Assembly (NCBI GenBank): GCA_950295325.1
Contig: OX485808.1
Span: forward strand, 18,994,527 to 19,058,526
Direction: 5' to 3'
Length of the DNA stretch: 64,000 nucleotides
Source of the DNA: Polytrichum commune
Lineage: Eukaryota > Streptophyta > Polytrichopsida > Polytrichales > Polytrichaceae
Within the stretch, counting starts at the first letter, position 1; every line of letters starts with the position of its first letter. Below are positions 42,841 to 54,678 of the stretch, piece after piece. A model generated the notes under the pieces. That model was not told the DNA's origin. It ran no database searches and saw nothing but the letters and a program-made list of their open reading frames with translations. The position numbers were made by a program, and so were the translations under genes.

Positions 42841-45043
42841 AGTTTTATAAGCTCAAGAGTCACGTCCCAAGCTACTTGTCATCCAAAGCCAACACCTCGG
42901 CTGTAATTAGGCACTCCTCTGCACGAATTTCTCCCAGCTTGTGTCGATGAAGACATCATTGCTTAATTGCTTGATGAGGCCTGCGTCTACAAAAATTTTG
43001 AAGTATGAAAATCTGTCAGAGAGCTGGAAATGATATTATCCGCGTGGGGATGACACATACGAGCCAGATTATGAACTATGATGTACGTTGAGTACAGAAG
43101 TGCAAAGAATCAAGCCGCTTTTGAGGTTGAGTTTGTTAGTATTTGGTGCGCCGGTCATGAAGTGCTTTGTAAGGGTAACTTCTTTCATCTTTGTGGGAAT
43201 TTGTCCCCTCCCTCCACCACCAATCATGATGGTTCCCTTTGCCATAACTGGATCAGCGGATCCCTCTCTTTTGGTTTTCTGAATTTCCGCAATTCTTTCC
43301 TAAAAAGAAAAATCTAAAAATGAGCGGTTGTGACCTGACCGTTTACAGGGGAGAGGCCAGTGTTCTGAGCACATAGTGTATTCTAAATCTCTCCTTTTAG
43401 CTGTAAAGAATTTTGCCTACGAAACTACAACCGTTGGGCATCGGCACAAACTGCTTCTCCAGCATGCGATAATAGAACCGACAAATTCAACTAAATGACC
43501 CTAAATTTCCAGTGGGTCAGGAATGCGGGCCACTGTGAACTTATGTAAGTTTCAAAATCGACAACATGGATTTAACATGTTTTAAGTGGGGAAAGCCCAT
43601 GCTCTCTCCCTGGGATTTGTCTTTGTTGGCTCCACTACGCAGGATGCTGCATCCTAATTCAGTTCCAACTTGTTCTGTATTTAAACGTAGTAAAAGCTTA
43701 GTCCCCTCCCTTCCATCCACTTGAGATTGAGGCTGGAGGTGAATCAAGATTTTGCATTATGCACTACTGTTGTAGAATCAAAGTGCTGCCAAGTAAGATC
43801 ATTATTAGAGGAAAGAGAACATGCTCTTCCCACTTAGAAATAATATGATTATGGAACTCTGAAAGTATTCACAGTACTTCATGAAAAACCTCTTCTCAAC
43901 TTGCTCCCTAAATTGCATCAAAGTGTTCCGAACTTACATTTCTCACAAGTCCATCTGTACGTGTGGTTCCTCTAGGTACAAGCTTCGAAATTGCGCAACC
44001 TTGCTTCCGGCTTATCCATGACTGCATCTCTCCGGGTTGCCTTAACAGCTTGAGCTCACACAAAACTAACAATCCGTCTCAGAATTACCAGCAGGTAGCT
44101 GCCTGTGGACAGTCACTTCAACACACAGGATGCGGGAGATTGGAGCAGTGATTCTTGCTTCGATGCTCCTCTATCTAAGTTAAGTTGTTCCCCAGAATCA
44201 CGTGCTGTATTCTTGGGTTTTAATTGCAGCAGAAAAGGGACTAAATCGCAACTAAAAAGGAACTCTAATCAGAGCACGACATCCCCTTCATTTGTGAAAA
44301 GCTTCGTAGGGTTATTGGCGTCTCCTTTTGAGAGGCAACTTCATCAGGTCAACATTATCTACTGTAAACGTCAATAGTTGTCTATCAGACCATCATCGAC
44401 GTTCAGACTGCTATATCCATGGAGGACGTGTAGCGATTCTGCAAACCTCAGAGTTAATGTAAAAGACAGTACTATGAGGAGAGCATTAGTATCCGAGGCT
44501 TGAGCAAATACTGGAAAGGATATTGACATTTCTACCACTTCCGAGTTCCCTCCGGATCCATTGTGTGTGCAAACGGATGTCATTACCTCATCTAAAGGCA
44601 CAGATTCCTGCATATATGATCACCACTCCAAATTCCTCGGCCGTGGTTCTTGATGATCATGAAAATATCCTCAGACGGACTTCTTTACAATCTTTGGAAT
44701 GAAAGTGTTGGTGTACAAGTTGGCAGGAAGGGTGTGCATTGTTGTTGATCCTCATCAAAAAATACATTTTTCCATTGTTACCAGATTGTGAGCTTTTCTT
44801 CTCAACCTTGGAAATTGCATGCAATCGTTCTTCCTCTTTGTAGCACCCCCAACTAATTGGAATTATGGAGCTAAGACTAAAAGAGTTTCAAGTTCTAAGC
44901 ACTCTTTTGGAGTTGCTTTCGGATTGTAAGCAAATGTTAAAAAATTCATAGAAGTGAAAATAAATACCTTCATGGGGTCTAGAATATGATCTACAAACCC
45001 CTATTTTCTCGACACTCCTGGTGGGGTTTTTTGCTACATATAA
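42841..45043. other. upstream flank of copy B, no gene recognised
   Basis: Parallel to 23606-25500 in copy A as far as about 44697. From there to 45000 is DNA absent from copy A, with no identifiable ends. Small open frames are not conserved between copies. Confidence 0.5.
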
Positions 45044-45526
45044 GGGGCGCTTCACACTATGGCCGAAGGTTTAGAGGCCATCGATTTCCACCAATGAGAT
45101 TGCAAGAAACCAAGAGTTCGGCCTCTCAACCCTTCACACTAAGGCCAAAGTCCAAAGGCTGTGGCAATTTTAAATGATTACTTCTTGAAGAAGGCGACAG
45201 ACTCTCAAAGGAAGTTTGGGTTGGACGGGAATGAAAACCCAAACTATGGTAGAGAGGCCATCTTTTTTTTCATTAAATATTTAATCATTGACAAAATTTT
45301 GGCCATTAGATTGGAGGAGTTATTTTGGGCAAGGAATAAAGTGGGATGCTTCTTTGGATTTGGACTTTGGGCTTGGCCTTTGGAGGCTTCACACTAAACC
45401 CAGCCAAAGGCTCCACTTACTATATTTTATTGGTTATTTTCAACCCATTTCTTTGGACTCTCAACATAGTTTGGCCACTCAATCCCACGGCCTCTCGACT
45501 TGGATGGCCATAGTGTGAAGCGGCCC
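45044..45526. mobile_element. 483-bp Tourist-like (PIF/Harbinger) MITE
   Basis: Terminal inverted repeats GGGGCGCTTCACACTATGGC and, reversed, GGGCCGCTTCACACTATGGC. The target duplication is TAA (45041-45043, 45527-45529). Copy A has the empty site with a single TAAGGG near 25586. A 3-bp TAA/TTA duplication and G-rich termini fit PIF/Harbinger MITEs. Additional internal copies of TTCACACTAAGGCC lie near 45136 and 45389. No transposase. Confidence 0.75.
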
Positions 45527-45642
45527 TAAGGGTAAGTTACAAAACTTTGCACATTTGTGAACGTCGGCGACACCTTGCTTCATTTCTAACTTACTAGTCC
45601 ACTTCGTAGCGATCTCCTAGCGCTAAACTACAAGACCTACAT

Positions 45643-46281
45643 TAATATCCCGCTTAAGTACACATTTTGAACCGGAGTTGTTGGTGCACACTTAGTTGGT
45701 AGGTGCGTACTTTATTCATATCACTTTCTAGTCCTTGTTATTCGATGATTCACAATGGGAAACACATGAAACATGAGGCAACCTGCTTGACCGAAGCCCA
45801 ACGATGTGAAATCATTGCAAAGTTGAGCAAGCTAAACGCACTGAGCAAGTAGGCGCTAAGGTGGGAGTATGAAGTAAATGAAGGTGCCATACAGAAAGTC
45901 TGGGACAATCGAGAGAACATATTGCAACGAAGTCCAGCTTATTGAGACATTTGTTGAATCTGAAAGTGCTACCGACTTCAAAGGCTTTAAAGCTCTACAA
46001 AGCACTGTCCCCGACATCGACAACCAATTGCTTTGCTCCAATGTTCAAATGGAAGTTGCACATATGTATGATGAACTGTGACAATTGTTTGAGATGTTTT
46101 AGCGAAACATTAACAAACTGACATTTAATGTCAAGCATAATAAATTCATGCATTTGCAGCAAATGACTCTGCATGACATGTTCAAACAATAAAGTATAAA
46201 CCCTGATTTTTGTTAAAAAAATTTGCACACTTAACCGGGATGCGTACTTAAACGGGTGCGTACTTACGCGAGAGATTATTG
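45643..46281. mobile_element. 639-bp decayed pogo/Tigger-like element
   Basis: Flanked by TACAT (45638-45642, 46282-46286); joining the flanks regenerates the copy A sequence CCTACATAGTTGG. The ends are imperfect inverted repeats around CGCTTAAGTAC / CGCGTAAGTAC. The plus strand near 45790-45930 reads LTEAQRCEIIAKLSKLNAL and then YEVNEGAIQKVWDNRENIL, like the N-terminal helix-turn-helix of CENP-B/pogo-type transposases. It is broken by stops. The catalytic domain is missing. Confidence 0.6.
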
Positions 46282-46423
46282 TACATAGTTGGAACTGGAA
46301 GTAGGTTTTCAAAGAGGGTCTGATCATGCCAACTTTGACATTCATGGACCTTGGTTCTTCAATTGACATTGAAGAAGTAAGTTCAAATAAATAAAATTGG
46401 AAATAGGATTTGAAAGAGGGACA

Positions 46424-47472
46424 AAGGTAGAAAAATCGAAAACGGTGAATGACCATTATTGGTGCACTAGACTAAGGGTAGAATGATTCTTGTCTAGATC
46501 CAACATGGCTAATTGTAAAAGTGGTGGTCCAAAAAGAATGTAGTGATAAGTGGAATGTAGTGATTGGTTAGTTAGGTGTTGTTTCACACCACTTGCAATC
46601 ACTTTTGGGTGCCATTGCATTAACCATTTTGTTTGCATTCATATGCAGAATAAAATAGTTTGATGCTCAAATTAGGGAGACTTTATTGTACAAATAAGGG
46701 GTTTGACTTACTTGCCTCTTTGGAAGAATGTAACTACTTATTTACATAGAAAAAAATTATGAAACAACTTGCATACCTCAGCATTTCCTCTACCCCATCG
46801 CTGAAAAATCTTGCGCAAGTTTCAAGCCACTCTTTCCGGCCGAATCTCCTTATTTTCACCGTCTACCATATGTCTACTTGATTTATTTATTCAAAGTAAA
46901 TCCAAGAATCAAGGTCCATGAATGACTGAAGGTCCTTGAATCAAGGTCAAGGAATGAATTGACTTCATTCTTGATCCAAGGACCTTCATTCTTGGATCGA
47001 CTTTGAATAATTGAATTAAGGTAGACATATGGTAGACAGTGAAAATAAGGATATTTGGCCAAAAAGAGTGGCTTGAAACTTGCAAAATATTTTTCAGCGA
47101 TGGGGTAGAGGAAATGGTAAGGAATGCAAGTTGTTTCATAATTTTATTCCATGTAAATAATTAGTTATATTTTTTTTAAAGGCATTAAGTCAAACCCCCT
47201 ATTTGTACAATAGAGTCTCCCTAATTTGAGCATCAAACTATTCTACTATGCATGTGAATGCATACAAAACAGTTAATTCAATGACATCCAAAAGTAATTG
47301 CTAGTGGTGTGAAACAACACCTAACCGGCCAATCACTGCATCCCACCTATCATTGTATTCTTTTTGGACCATCACTTTTACAATTAATTATTTTGGATCC
47401 ACACAAGAATCATTCTACCCCTAGTCTAGTGCACCCGTATTGGTCATTCACCGTTTTCGGTTGTTCTACCTT
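46424..47472. repeat. large near-perfect palindrome (foldback), copy B
   Basis: Arms of about 510 bp converge on about 46955. Example pair: GCTCAAATTAGGGAGACTTT (46658) against its reverse complement near 47214. Both ends of the arms stop at the same TTCTACCTT / AAGGTAGAA position (46425 and 47463). The sequence just outside the right arm (CTTGAAAGAGGGGCTAATCA at 47492) is a direct copy of the sequence outside the left arm at 46308. No gene. Confidence 0.75.
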
Positions 47473-47869
47473 AAAAAAGCTCAAAATATGGCTTGAAAGA
47501 GGGGCTAATCATGCCAACTTGACATTCATGGGACTTGATTCTTGGATTGACTTTGAATAAATAAAATCAAATCAAATCAAAATAGGGCATAACATTACTC
47601 AGTTGATGAGTTGTGTTCAATTGGTCTAACTTCATATTATGTTTGAAGGGATGGGATCAGTGTGTATGGTTGACAAATTTCGTGTGACGTTCAACCTCAA
47701 ATCCAAAGTGTCACGTGACGTTTTCAAAAACAAAAATGAATGTCATTTGACATCTACATTTTATTCCAAAATGTCACCTCAATTTTTGGCTTACACAATA
47801 TTTTAGAAAACTAAAATTTTGAATAATAAAAAACAAACTTGATTTGTAACAAAAAGAAACTATCAATCG

Positions 47870-48342
47870 AGCGTAAGTATCCTTCGTTCTCACATGTTTC
47901 TCCAAATGTTGAAGATGGTAGCCCAATCCATTGCATCCACTTCAAGCCCACAATGAGAAACCCGCATAAGAGCATCAAGGGTCTTGAAGTTCAACCTATT
48001 GTGCAAGTGGCTTTTGATTGCATTTTGTTTGGAAAATCCTCTCTCACAAATAGCTATACTTGATGAAATGAGTATAATTTTTTGCCAAAGTTACATAAGT
48101 TTAGGCCAATTTGTGTGCCATTCCAAATTGCTACCACATATGCGTCAAGCCTCAAATATCGTTTTGTTCTCACACTCATGTCGAAGTGTTTTCGTAAATT
48201 CCAAGAGTTCTCCCTTACACATGTCACTCTCTTCTTCAGTGTATTTGAACTTCAACAATATCCTTTCGAGCCATAATTCGGTATTTGTGATTCGGTCACT
48301 ATCATCGCTTGGATAATTACGAAAGCTGAAAAGTTTGGCCAC
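47870..48342 (-). pseudogene. hAT transposase, C-terminal piece (dimerisation region)
   Basis: The minus strand reads FNVAKLFSFRNYPSDDSDRI, ERILLKFKYTEEESDMC and then, through three in-frame stops (near 48147, 48088 and 47890), ICERGFSKQNAIKSHLHNRL and LDALMRVSHCGLEVDAMDW. This is the hAT C-terminal dimerisation signature. The matching N-terminal and central parts lie at 50826-52348, so the gene is split by about 2.5 kb of other DNA. Confidence 0.75.
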
Positions 48343-48344
48343 AT

Positions 48345-49373
48345 TGAAAAGAAAAAGAAAAGATAACGCCCGTATTATGCATACCGGCGTGAATGCGAGC
48401 CCGTTAACCCTATACTGATCTCGGGAATCCGAGATGCAATATTGGGTGTTATGCCTCCTGTGGGAGGTGGGCTCTGATGTAGTGTAAGATAGTATCCACC
48501 CTATGGTGGTGGGATAGGGTTTTGTTTGTTGTCAAGTTTCCTTTTATTTAGGACCAAATAAGTGAGGTATTTAATGGCATTTTGGTGTATGTTTTTCATG
48601 AGGGTTTTGATGTGGGATTTGGGTATTTTCAGGTTGGTTAGTTGTTCGATGGAGTTTTCGTGAATAGCACCTCTTACTCCCGCGGTGATAGTAATTAGGG
48701 GGTTGGTATTCCATCCGTTAGCTCTTAGTGTGGTAATTAGCGGGTCATATTTGTTGTGTTTGTGTGTGCGGGCTTGTTCGGGGAATCTATCGTGGCAGTA
48801 GGTGAATTCAATGAATTGTACGGTGTGGCTTGGGGAAGGTAGTATGGGAGTTTGCGTTTGGTTGGGAGCTCCGATAATGCACATTATGTCTGGTCTTAAT
48901 TTGGCTTGACATTGACATGGTGCTTGCGTGCATATACATTGGAGGAGCCAGTCGGGAATTGTTTGGTCTTGGGGTCGGTTGGGTAAGTTGCCCACATTGG
49001 TCAGGGTGAAGAACCTAGTGTTTTTATTGGCTTGTAGGGTTTGGGCAATGAGGTGGGTTGCTTTATTGTGTCTTGCGATTCGTAGGCCTTTTAGGTATGG
49101 ATGTTTGCATGTGGATAATAGGTGTGGCCATGTGTCTCTATCGTTGGTGCGACATAGTGTGCAGTTGGGGTTTTGGTATTTAAGGGGCCAAAATATATTT
49201 TTCCTATGGTTTCCCATGTATTGGGCATATCTAAATTTAAGAGTTTGGGTAATTTGTGTGTCGGGTATTTTATCATGTTTCCAAAAATGGTTGGAGAGTT
49301 TTTGGTTGATTTCCTCATTCGAGAGCCATTTGGCTACGTATGGGAAATGGTGTGAGCCCAAAATGGTGCCCAC
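48345..49373 (-). mobile_element. 5'-truncated LINE: C-terminal end of the reverse-transcriptase ORF plus 3' tail
   Basis: An open frame of 290 codons (49373-48501) contains the zinc-binding end of a non-LTR retrotransposon ORF (CTLCRTNDRDTWPHLLSTC followed by LRIARHNKATHLIAQ). It then runs to a stop and a 3' region ending in an AAAAG-type simple repeat on the plus strand. The reverse transcriptase core is absent. CCACAT occurs at both borders and may be a short target duplication, with the apparent start codon created at the junction. The frame is still open, so the insertion is fairly young. Confidence 0.7.
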
Positions 49374-50825
49374 ATGTGGTGATTAACTCTTTGAAACCAA
49401 TTTTAGTTAGACTTTGAAGTGTTATGATTGTTCACAAAATATAAAAAGAGTGAAGTGTGGTGTGGATTGAAGTTTAGACATTAGGGGGTGTTGTGTGATT
49501 GTTTTAAGGTTTAAGTTCAATTAGGGAAAGCCTTGACTAGGTGAGCGTGGAGCAAGGTGAGGCAAGGTGAGCTCCGCGGGTTAAATGCCCACATTAGGAT
49601 CCACCTTGTTAGTTTAGGAAGGGAAAGGCCTTGTGGATGGGATGAGTCCCTACTTAGGAGGAAGGGATTAAGGGGTTGTGATTGGAGGTGCTAATCCTCT
49701 CACCCTATCCTTACCTCATGACCTCTCTCTCTCTTTACTACTTAAGGCTTCCCTCTCTCATTTTTGCTCTCTCTCTCAATGCCTCCCAAGTGAGTGAGCT
49801 CTTAGAGCTTAAGATTGCATGTGGTGATTAGGTAGTAGTTAGTGAAAGTAGTGTGTTAGATTAGTTCATGACTTAGGAGCAAAGAAAAGAAAAGAAAAGA
49901 AGAACCTAGAAAACATTTGATTAGTGGATGAGAGGGGTTGTATTAAGGTGTAGCTAGTAGCTGGGTTGACCATGTAGTTACTGGAACTGTGTGGAATTAG
50001 GCTGCTGGGCAGCCGAGACTGCACCAACTAGCTGCTAGAACTATGTGGAATTAGGCTGCTGGGCAGCCGAAACTGCACCAACTAGCTGCTGGGACCCTGT
50101 GTGGGATTAGGCTGCTGGGCAGCCGAGACTGCACCAACTAGCTGCTGGGACCTTGTGTGGGATTAGGCTGCTGGGCAGCCGAGACTGCACCAACTAGCTG
50201 CTGGAACTGTGTGGAATTAGGCTGCTGGGCAGCCGAGACTGCACCAACTAGCTGTTGGAACCCGGGGTAACCAAGGGACTGCCGGTAACCAGGCCGGAGT
50301 TGTACCAATGGGTTAATTAGCCAGTTGGCAGATTTAGCAAGCTAAGGCTAAGATTGTGTAGAGGGTGCCACTAAACTAGCCATGAGGGTGTTAGACCAAT
50401 CGTAGATTAAAATAGTTCCTAGAAAAGTGTTAAGCTCAATAGTATAGGCGATGTGTGTGTGGAAGTCACATGTGAGTGAATGTAACCTTGACTATGGAGT
50501 AAAGTGTTTTTCAACACTTGCACACTCTCAAGTCACCATAAATCACATGCACAGTTAATGGAGAATGTGGAGGATTCTTGCAATAGCAAGAAGAAGGAAG
50601 TAAAGATTAAAAGAGTGAGGGGAGTGTCCTTAAGGGCATGCGTGGCTAAAGCCGCGGGTTGGACTCTTGAGAAAGCCAATTCTACCACAAGCCAAGAGGC
50701 TAACATTAATAAAGCACAATGAGTGAAACAATATGTGTTCCTTTGAACATGAAAATTGCCTTACACATGGTTCAAGGTTGTAGTAGATACATGTGATGCT
50801 CAAAGCCATCACCCGGACTAGGACG
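49374..50825. other. non-coding DNA with a 54-56-bp minisatellite
   Basis: It separates the two hAT pieces. A polypurine AAGAAAAGAAAAG run lies near 49882, and CT-rich DNA with a TACTTAAGGC motif near 49738 could be a retroelement leader. The 72-residue frame at 50504-50722 has no recognisable domain. Confidence 0.45.
49979..50275. repeat. minisatellite, five copies of a 54-56-bp unit
   Basis: GCTGCTGGGCAGCCGAGACT begins at 50001, 50055, 50111, 50167 and 50221. Each copy is followed by GCACCAACTAGCTGCTGG and a GTGTGGAATTAG linker. Each unit contains two short self-complementary motifs (GCTGCTGGGCAGC and ACTAGCTGCT), so single strands could form serial hairpins. Confidence 0.85.
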
Positions 50826-52348
50826 CTAAAGGGTGGTGGATTTGGCCTCACAAATGGTGATATCGATGGTTGCACTAATAGTTGTGATGTCAACCATATC
50901 ATATTGAAATTTGATATTCAATTTATTCAACTCTCGTAAAACATCCACAAGCGAGTTCAAATAAAAATGAAATTTGAAAGAATACATAATTTCATACCAA
51001 TGTGGTTCTTCATCTCTGAATAATTCTAATAATGCCAGCATGCACTGTAGTAAGCGGGTCATAACATTACCTCGAGAAAGCCACCATACTGTATAAATTT
51101 GTAAAACCACTACATAATTTTCTTCAAATACATCTTTCAACAATCGTTTTAGCTCATTGCGTCGATTTGTACTACTGCCCACCCACTCATAAACTTTGTT
51201 GGCAAAATGATCCAACATTTGAAAATCTGGAAAAGATCTAGCTGCATCTCCTGCAGCTAAAGCCTCACGATGTGCAATACAATACACATTTATGAGAGTT
51301 GGAACCTCTACACGCATTCTAGTTGCTAGTCCTGTACGATGTCCCGTCATACTAGAAGCCCCATCAGTGGCTAAAGCTACTTGTTTTAGAGGCATCCAAT
51401 GCATTTTCTCCAATAATCCAGTAACAACCTGATATATAGATTCAGCTGTACCATCTCGAAGAGCCAAAAGCTCAACAAATTTTGTAACATGAGGTCCTTT
51501 CCCATTGATTGATAATAAACAACATAAACAACCAAATGTTGTTCAAGAGTTCGATCAGTGGCTTCATCTATCATCAAAGAAAAAAATGGAGAGGATTGTG
51601 CCTCTGATAAAAATCTATCATTGAGATATTTTGATATTGTCCATAAAATTTCCAATGCTGCATATTCTGAAGTATATGAACCATATTTATCATTGACAGG
51701 CATATTTGGAGTCTATAGTAGTAAAAGCAATTGCCATGTATCTTGATAAGTCAATATTAAACGATCATTCCATACTGTAAAATATAAAACTTTCATTACA
51801 GTAATGATTCTTGATTGTTCTCTATCTACCATGACATTCAACCCTTGAATCACTGGAGGTGCATTTGCACGTTGTGGAAAATGTATATCCTCCCAACGAG
51901 CTACCGAATGTTTGTGATCAACACTCTTTTCATGAACCTTGACAGCTGATTTTTGTAAACTTTTGCAACTAATGTCTGTCCCCCATTTGGATTCAATACG
52001 CGTTTTTTGGCAAGCAACGCATTTAATAAAACTTGTTGTTGGCCCATCATTTGGTCCATAATGTAACAACCATGGCCTACCAATTTTCCATGAAGCCTTA
52101 AGAACTCTTCTATACCTTTGTTGATTGGGAATGACATGAGCAGGTTCTCGAATTACATCATTTCCAACATCATCATCTGATTGAGATTCATTCTCATTAT
52201 CCATGTTGAGAGAAAAAGTTCCATGTTCAAATCCTGGACTTTGTTGAGATGACTGAAATGAAGGTTGAAAAAACACTCTTCCACCAAAAATCTCATTCAA
52301 AAAAAGTTGACGAGCTCTTCCACGGTTGTTGTTACTTTCAGAAGCCAT
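50826..52348 (-). pseudogene. hAT-family transposase (KIAA1586-like), N-terminal and central parts
   Basis: The start is MASESNNNRGRARQLFLNEI at 52348. A TTF-like zinc-finger region follows (CVACQKTRIESKWGTD, then VHEKSVDHKHSVARW), then the transposase core with FFSLMIDEATDRTLEQHLV, VALATDGASSMTGHRTGLAT, NVYCIAHREAL and WWLSRG. An in-frame TAG at 51713-51715 interrupts LLLLL-TPNMPVND. A one-base loss near 51485 shifts the frame before TKFVELLALRDG. The sequence ends at 50826, short of the C-terminal region, which is found separately at 47870-48342. Not functional. Confidence 0.8.
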
Positions 52349-52465
52349 ATGTTATGTCTGCAAAATAATTCAATTCTAATCATATAAATTTAATACACTC
52401 ATCAACAAACAACATTCAAATTTCATTCTTATCCAATAATAAGTCAATGGAAACTCCCTTAAAAT

Positions 52466-52966
52466 TTGTTTCCAACTTCACAAAGGCTTTACATTATAAA
52501 AAGAATCCTGAACAATCTAATTTCAATATGATGTTGGTGACGTGGCTGACGCCTTTGAGTATGTAGAATCACAAAGACAAATTAAAAAAATAATGATTAA
52601 CTTTATTCACAGTCACAAAGACTACGCAATTCAAAGTGGAATTTCGTAAACAATTCATAAATTAAGAAACCTGAATTTCTTAAACAAATCATAAACCCCA
52701 ACTTATATATTGAATCCATGATGAATCTAGTCAAGGAAAAACAAGCTTCAAACAAAAATGGCAACCCTATTCACAAGTTTTGTTTCCAACTTCATGAAGA
52801 CTGGACATTATGGAAAAAAGAAGCCTACTTATGTGAATTTCAATATGCAGATGTTGAGTGAAATCCCGCCAGTGCATCGAATTACAAAGACAAATTAAGA
52901 AAAGAGTGATTAACTTTATTCACAATCACAAAGACTATGCAATTCAAAGTGGAATTTACAGAGAAG
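52466..52966. repeat. direct repeat, two copies of about 180 bp
   Basis: TTCCAACTTCACAAAGGCTT...ATTCAAAGTGGAATTTCGTA (52468-52650) recurs diverged at 52788-52966. It lies upstream of the hAT start codon and may be the element's subterminal region. Confidence 0.6.
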
Positions 52967-54678
52967 CTCCACCAAACCATTTACAACACTGAAGAGGAAA
53001 AACTAGCCTTTCAAGCTTCAACACATATGCCTTTCCACTTATGCAATGCGATTAGAGAGAAATGCACGACATACAGAAAAGAAGTCAAGAGCCTTGAATT
53101 TAGGCATCTTTCTCCATCTTTTGCTTTTGAATCTGCAGCCAGACTCTGCTAGCTCTACCGCCAAAAGCAACGGACAAAAACTCTCAAAGGTGATCAACAT
53201 GGGTGACTCTCTTGCATTTCAGTACGGAGGCTCTGAGGCTCACAATTATGTATGCTCCTCCCTTTGCTTGATTCTAGTTGAATGTATTTATTTATCTATC
53301 TACCTATCTGCTGAACAATCAATATCAACCGATATCTTCTTGAAGCATATTATATCCTTTACTGGTAAAGAAAAAGAATAAAAAGTTGTTCAATTGGTAA
53401 GGTCAGATCTAGGTCTCTGAACTGGAATTGTGAAATATAGAAACACTTCTAGACTGTGCGCTGGACAACAAAAGGTTGTTATAAGAAGGAATACTAATTA
53501 TCATTGGGAATTAATTGGTTCCAGGTGTTTCTAGAGAGGCAGGGGAAGTGGAAAGCAACCACACAATCACAACTTCATAATTACAGGTTAATTATCCCAA
53601 CAGAATAATTCACTCTGGAACAAAGTGCGCTACAATCAATCCTAACCGAAAGCAGGTGCTGATCTTTGTGCCACTTCTGCGTCATTTTTGTAATAAGAAG
53701 CCTCTCCAGCTCCAAGAAAGTTCAAAGGGATTCGGATGCTTTCAACAAGGTAGCTTTGCGATTCAAAGGGAATTGCTCAAAACAACTTTGGTTGAGCAAG
53801 AAAACTCACATTGGTTGGAAGCAAGAAAAAACTCATATGGAGTGGAGGATGTGCAAGCACCATGGTGATACAAACATTTGCCTCGCCATGTTCCTAGTTA
53901 GTCTTGCTCTCCGATCACCGTCTTAGCTCCTGGTTACAAAGGAAATTGCAAGAGCAAAGTTGAACTTAAGTATGTGAGTGAGTGTAGGAAGTTCTCTTAC
54001 TGAGGCCATTCACGATCAGGTAACTACTTTCGGGACAAAGGACTTAAGGACTATGTCACATTGATCTTGGTTTTTATCATGATTTACTATTATTTGATCA
54101 ATAAATTTTACATAAATAAGTAGATAGTTCATAAGATTTATCAAGAAAGATTTTTTTTTTAATAATCACCCTAAACCCTAAACCCTAGGCCACATCAGTG
54201 GCATTTTTTTGCTATTTAGGTGTGCATTGGTGGTCAATTATTTCCTGTTATGTATCTTGGTACCTTGGTAAAAGTGTCATGTGTCCATTCATATAAATGT
54301 TTTTGTCCAATTCTAATACTAGACGTTTCTTTTACGCGTGGCCGTGAGTATATGTATATTTGGACATGTTTGGTGCCACATGTAAAGTTGGGCAATCGCT
54401 ATTCAATACATATTTGGTTCTATTGGTACACACTTGAACGATGAGTGTGAGGAAATTTTTTGGGATCATTTCGATTGATTCTTGTTGTCCTTTTCATTCC
54501 TTGATCCTAAGGTGAAGATAGATAGAATAGATAGAAACTCCGGTCCCTTTTTAGCAAGGGGCCGGCGTGAATAAAGTGTCCGTTCGTAATGCCAATGACC
54601 CGATGCTCACCGGACAAGGGGACATTGGGACAATACTACTCTCCCCTTTCGAGGATGGACACTATAGTGACACACTAT
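52967..54678. other. intergenic DNA, no gene recognised
   Basis: No frame with a recognisable domain. It contains a short (TATC)n run near 53291, CCCTAAA repeats at 54169-54187, and a (GATA)n-like tract near 54515 followed by a GGGGCCGGCGTGAAT segment faintly like the LINE 3' region near 48400. Confidence 0.45.
54169..54187. repeat. short telomere-type CCCTAAA tract
   Basis: Just under three units of the plant telomere heptamer, internal to the window. Too short to indicate a chromosome end. Confidence 0.8.

Larger units (their letters stand above)
37319..46690. repeat. copy B of the tandem NLR-locus duplication
   Basis: Sister of 18258-26127. It is longer because of a 126-bp LINE fragment (39243), a 483-bp MITE (45044), a 639-bp pogo-like element (45643) and about 250 bp of extra DNA near 44700-44990. 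Confidence 0.85.

Noticed and set aside
48339-49375. LINE inserted directly into the hAT gene
   Set aside because: The left border lies in hAT coding sequence, but the right border is not the expected hAT continuation, so the CCACAT match alone cannot prove it.
50001-50275. CRISPR-like regular repeats
   Set aside because: Units are contiguous with no unique spacers, and the window is plant nuclear DNA.
54169-54187. Chromosome-end telomere
   Set aside because: Only about three CCCTAAA units inside ordinary intergenic sequence.
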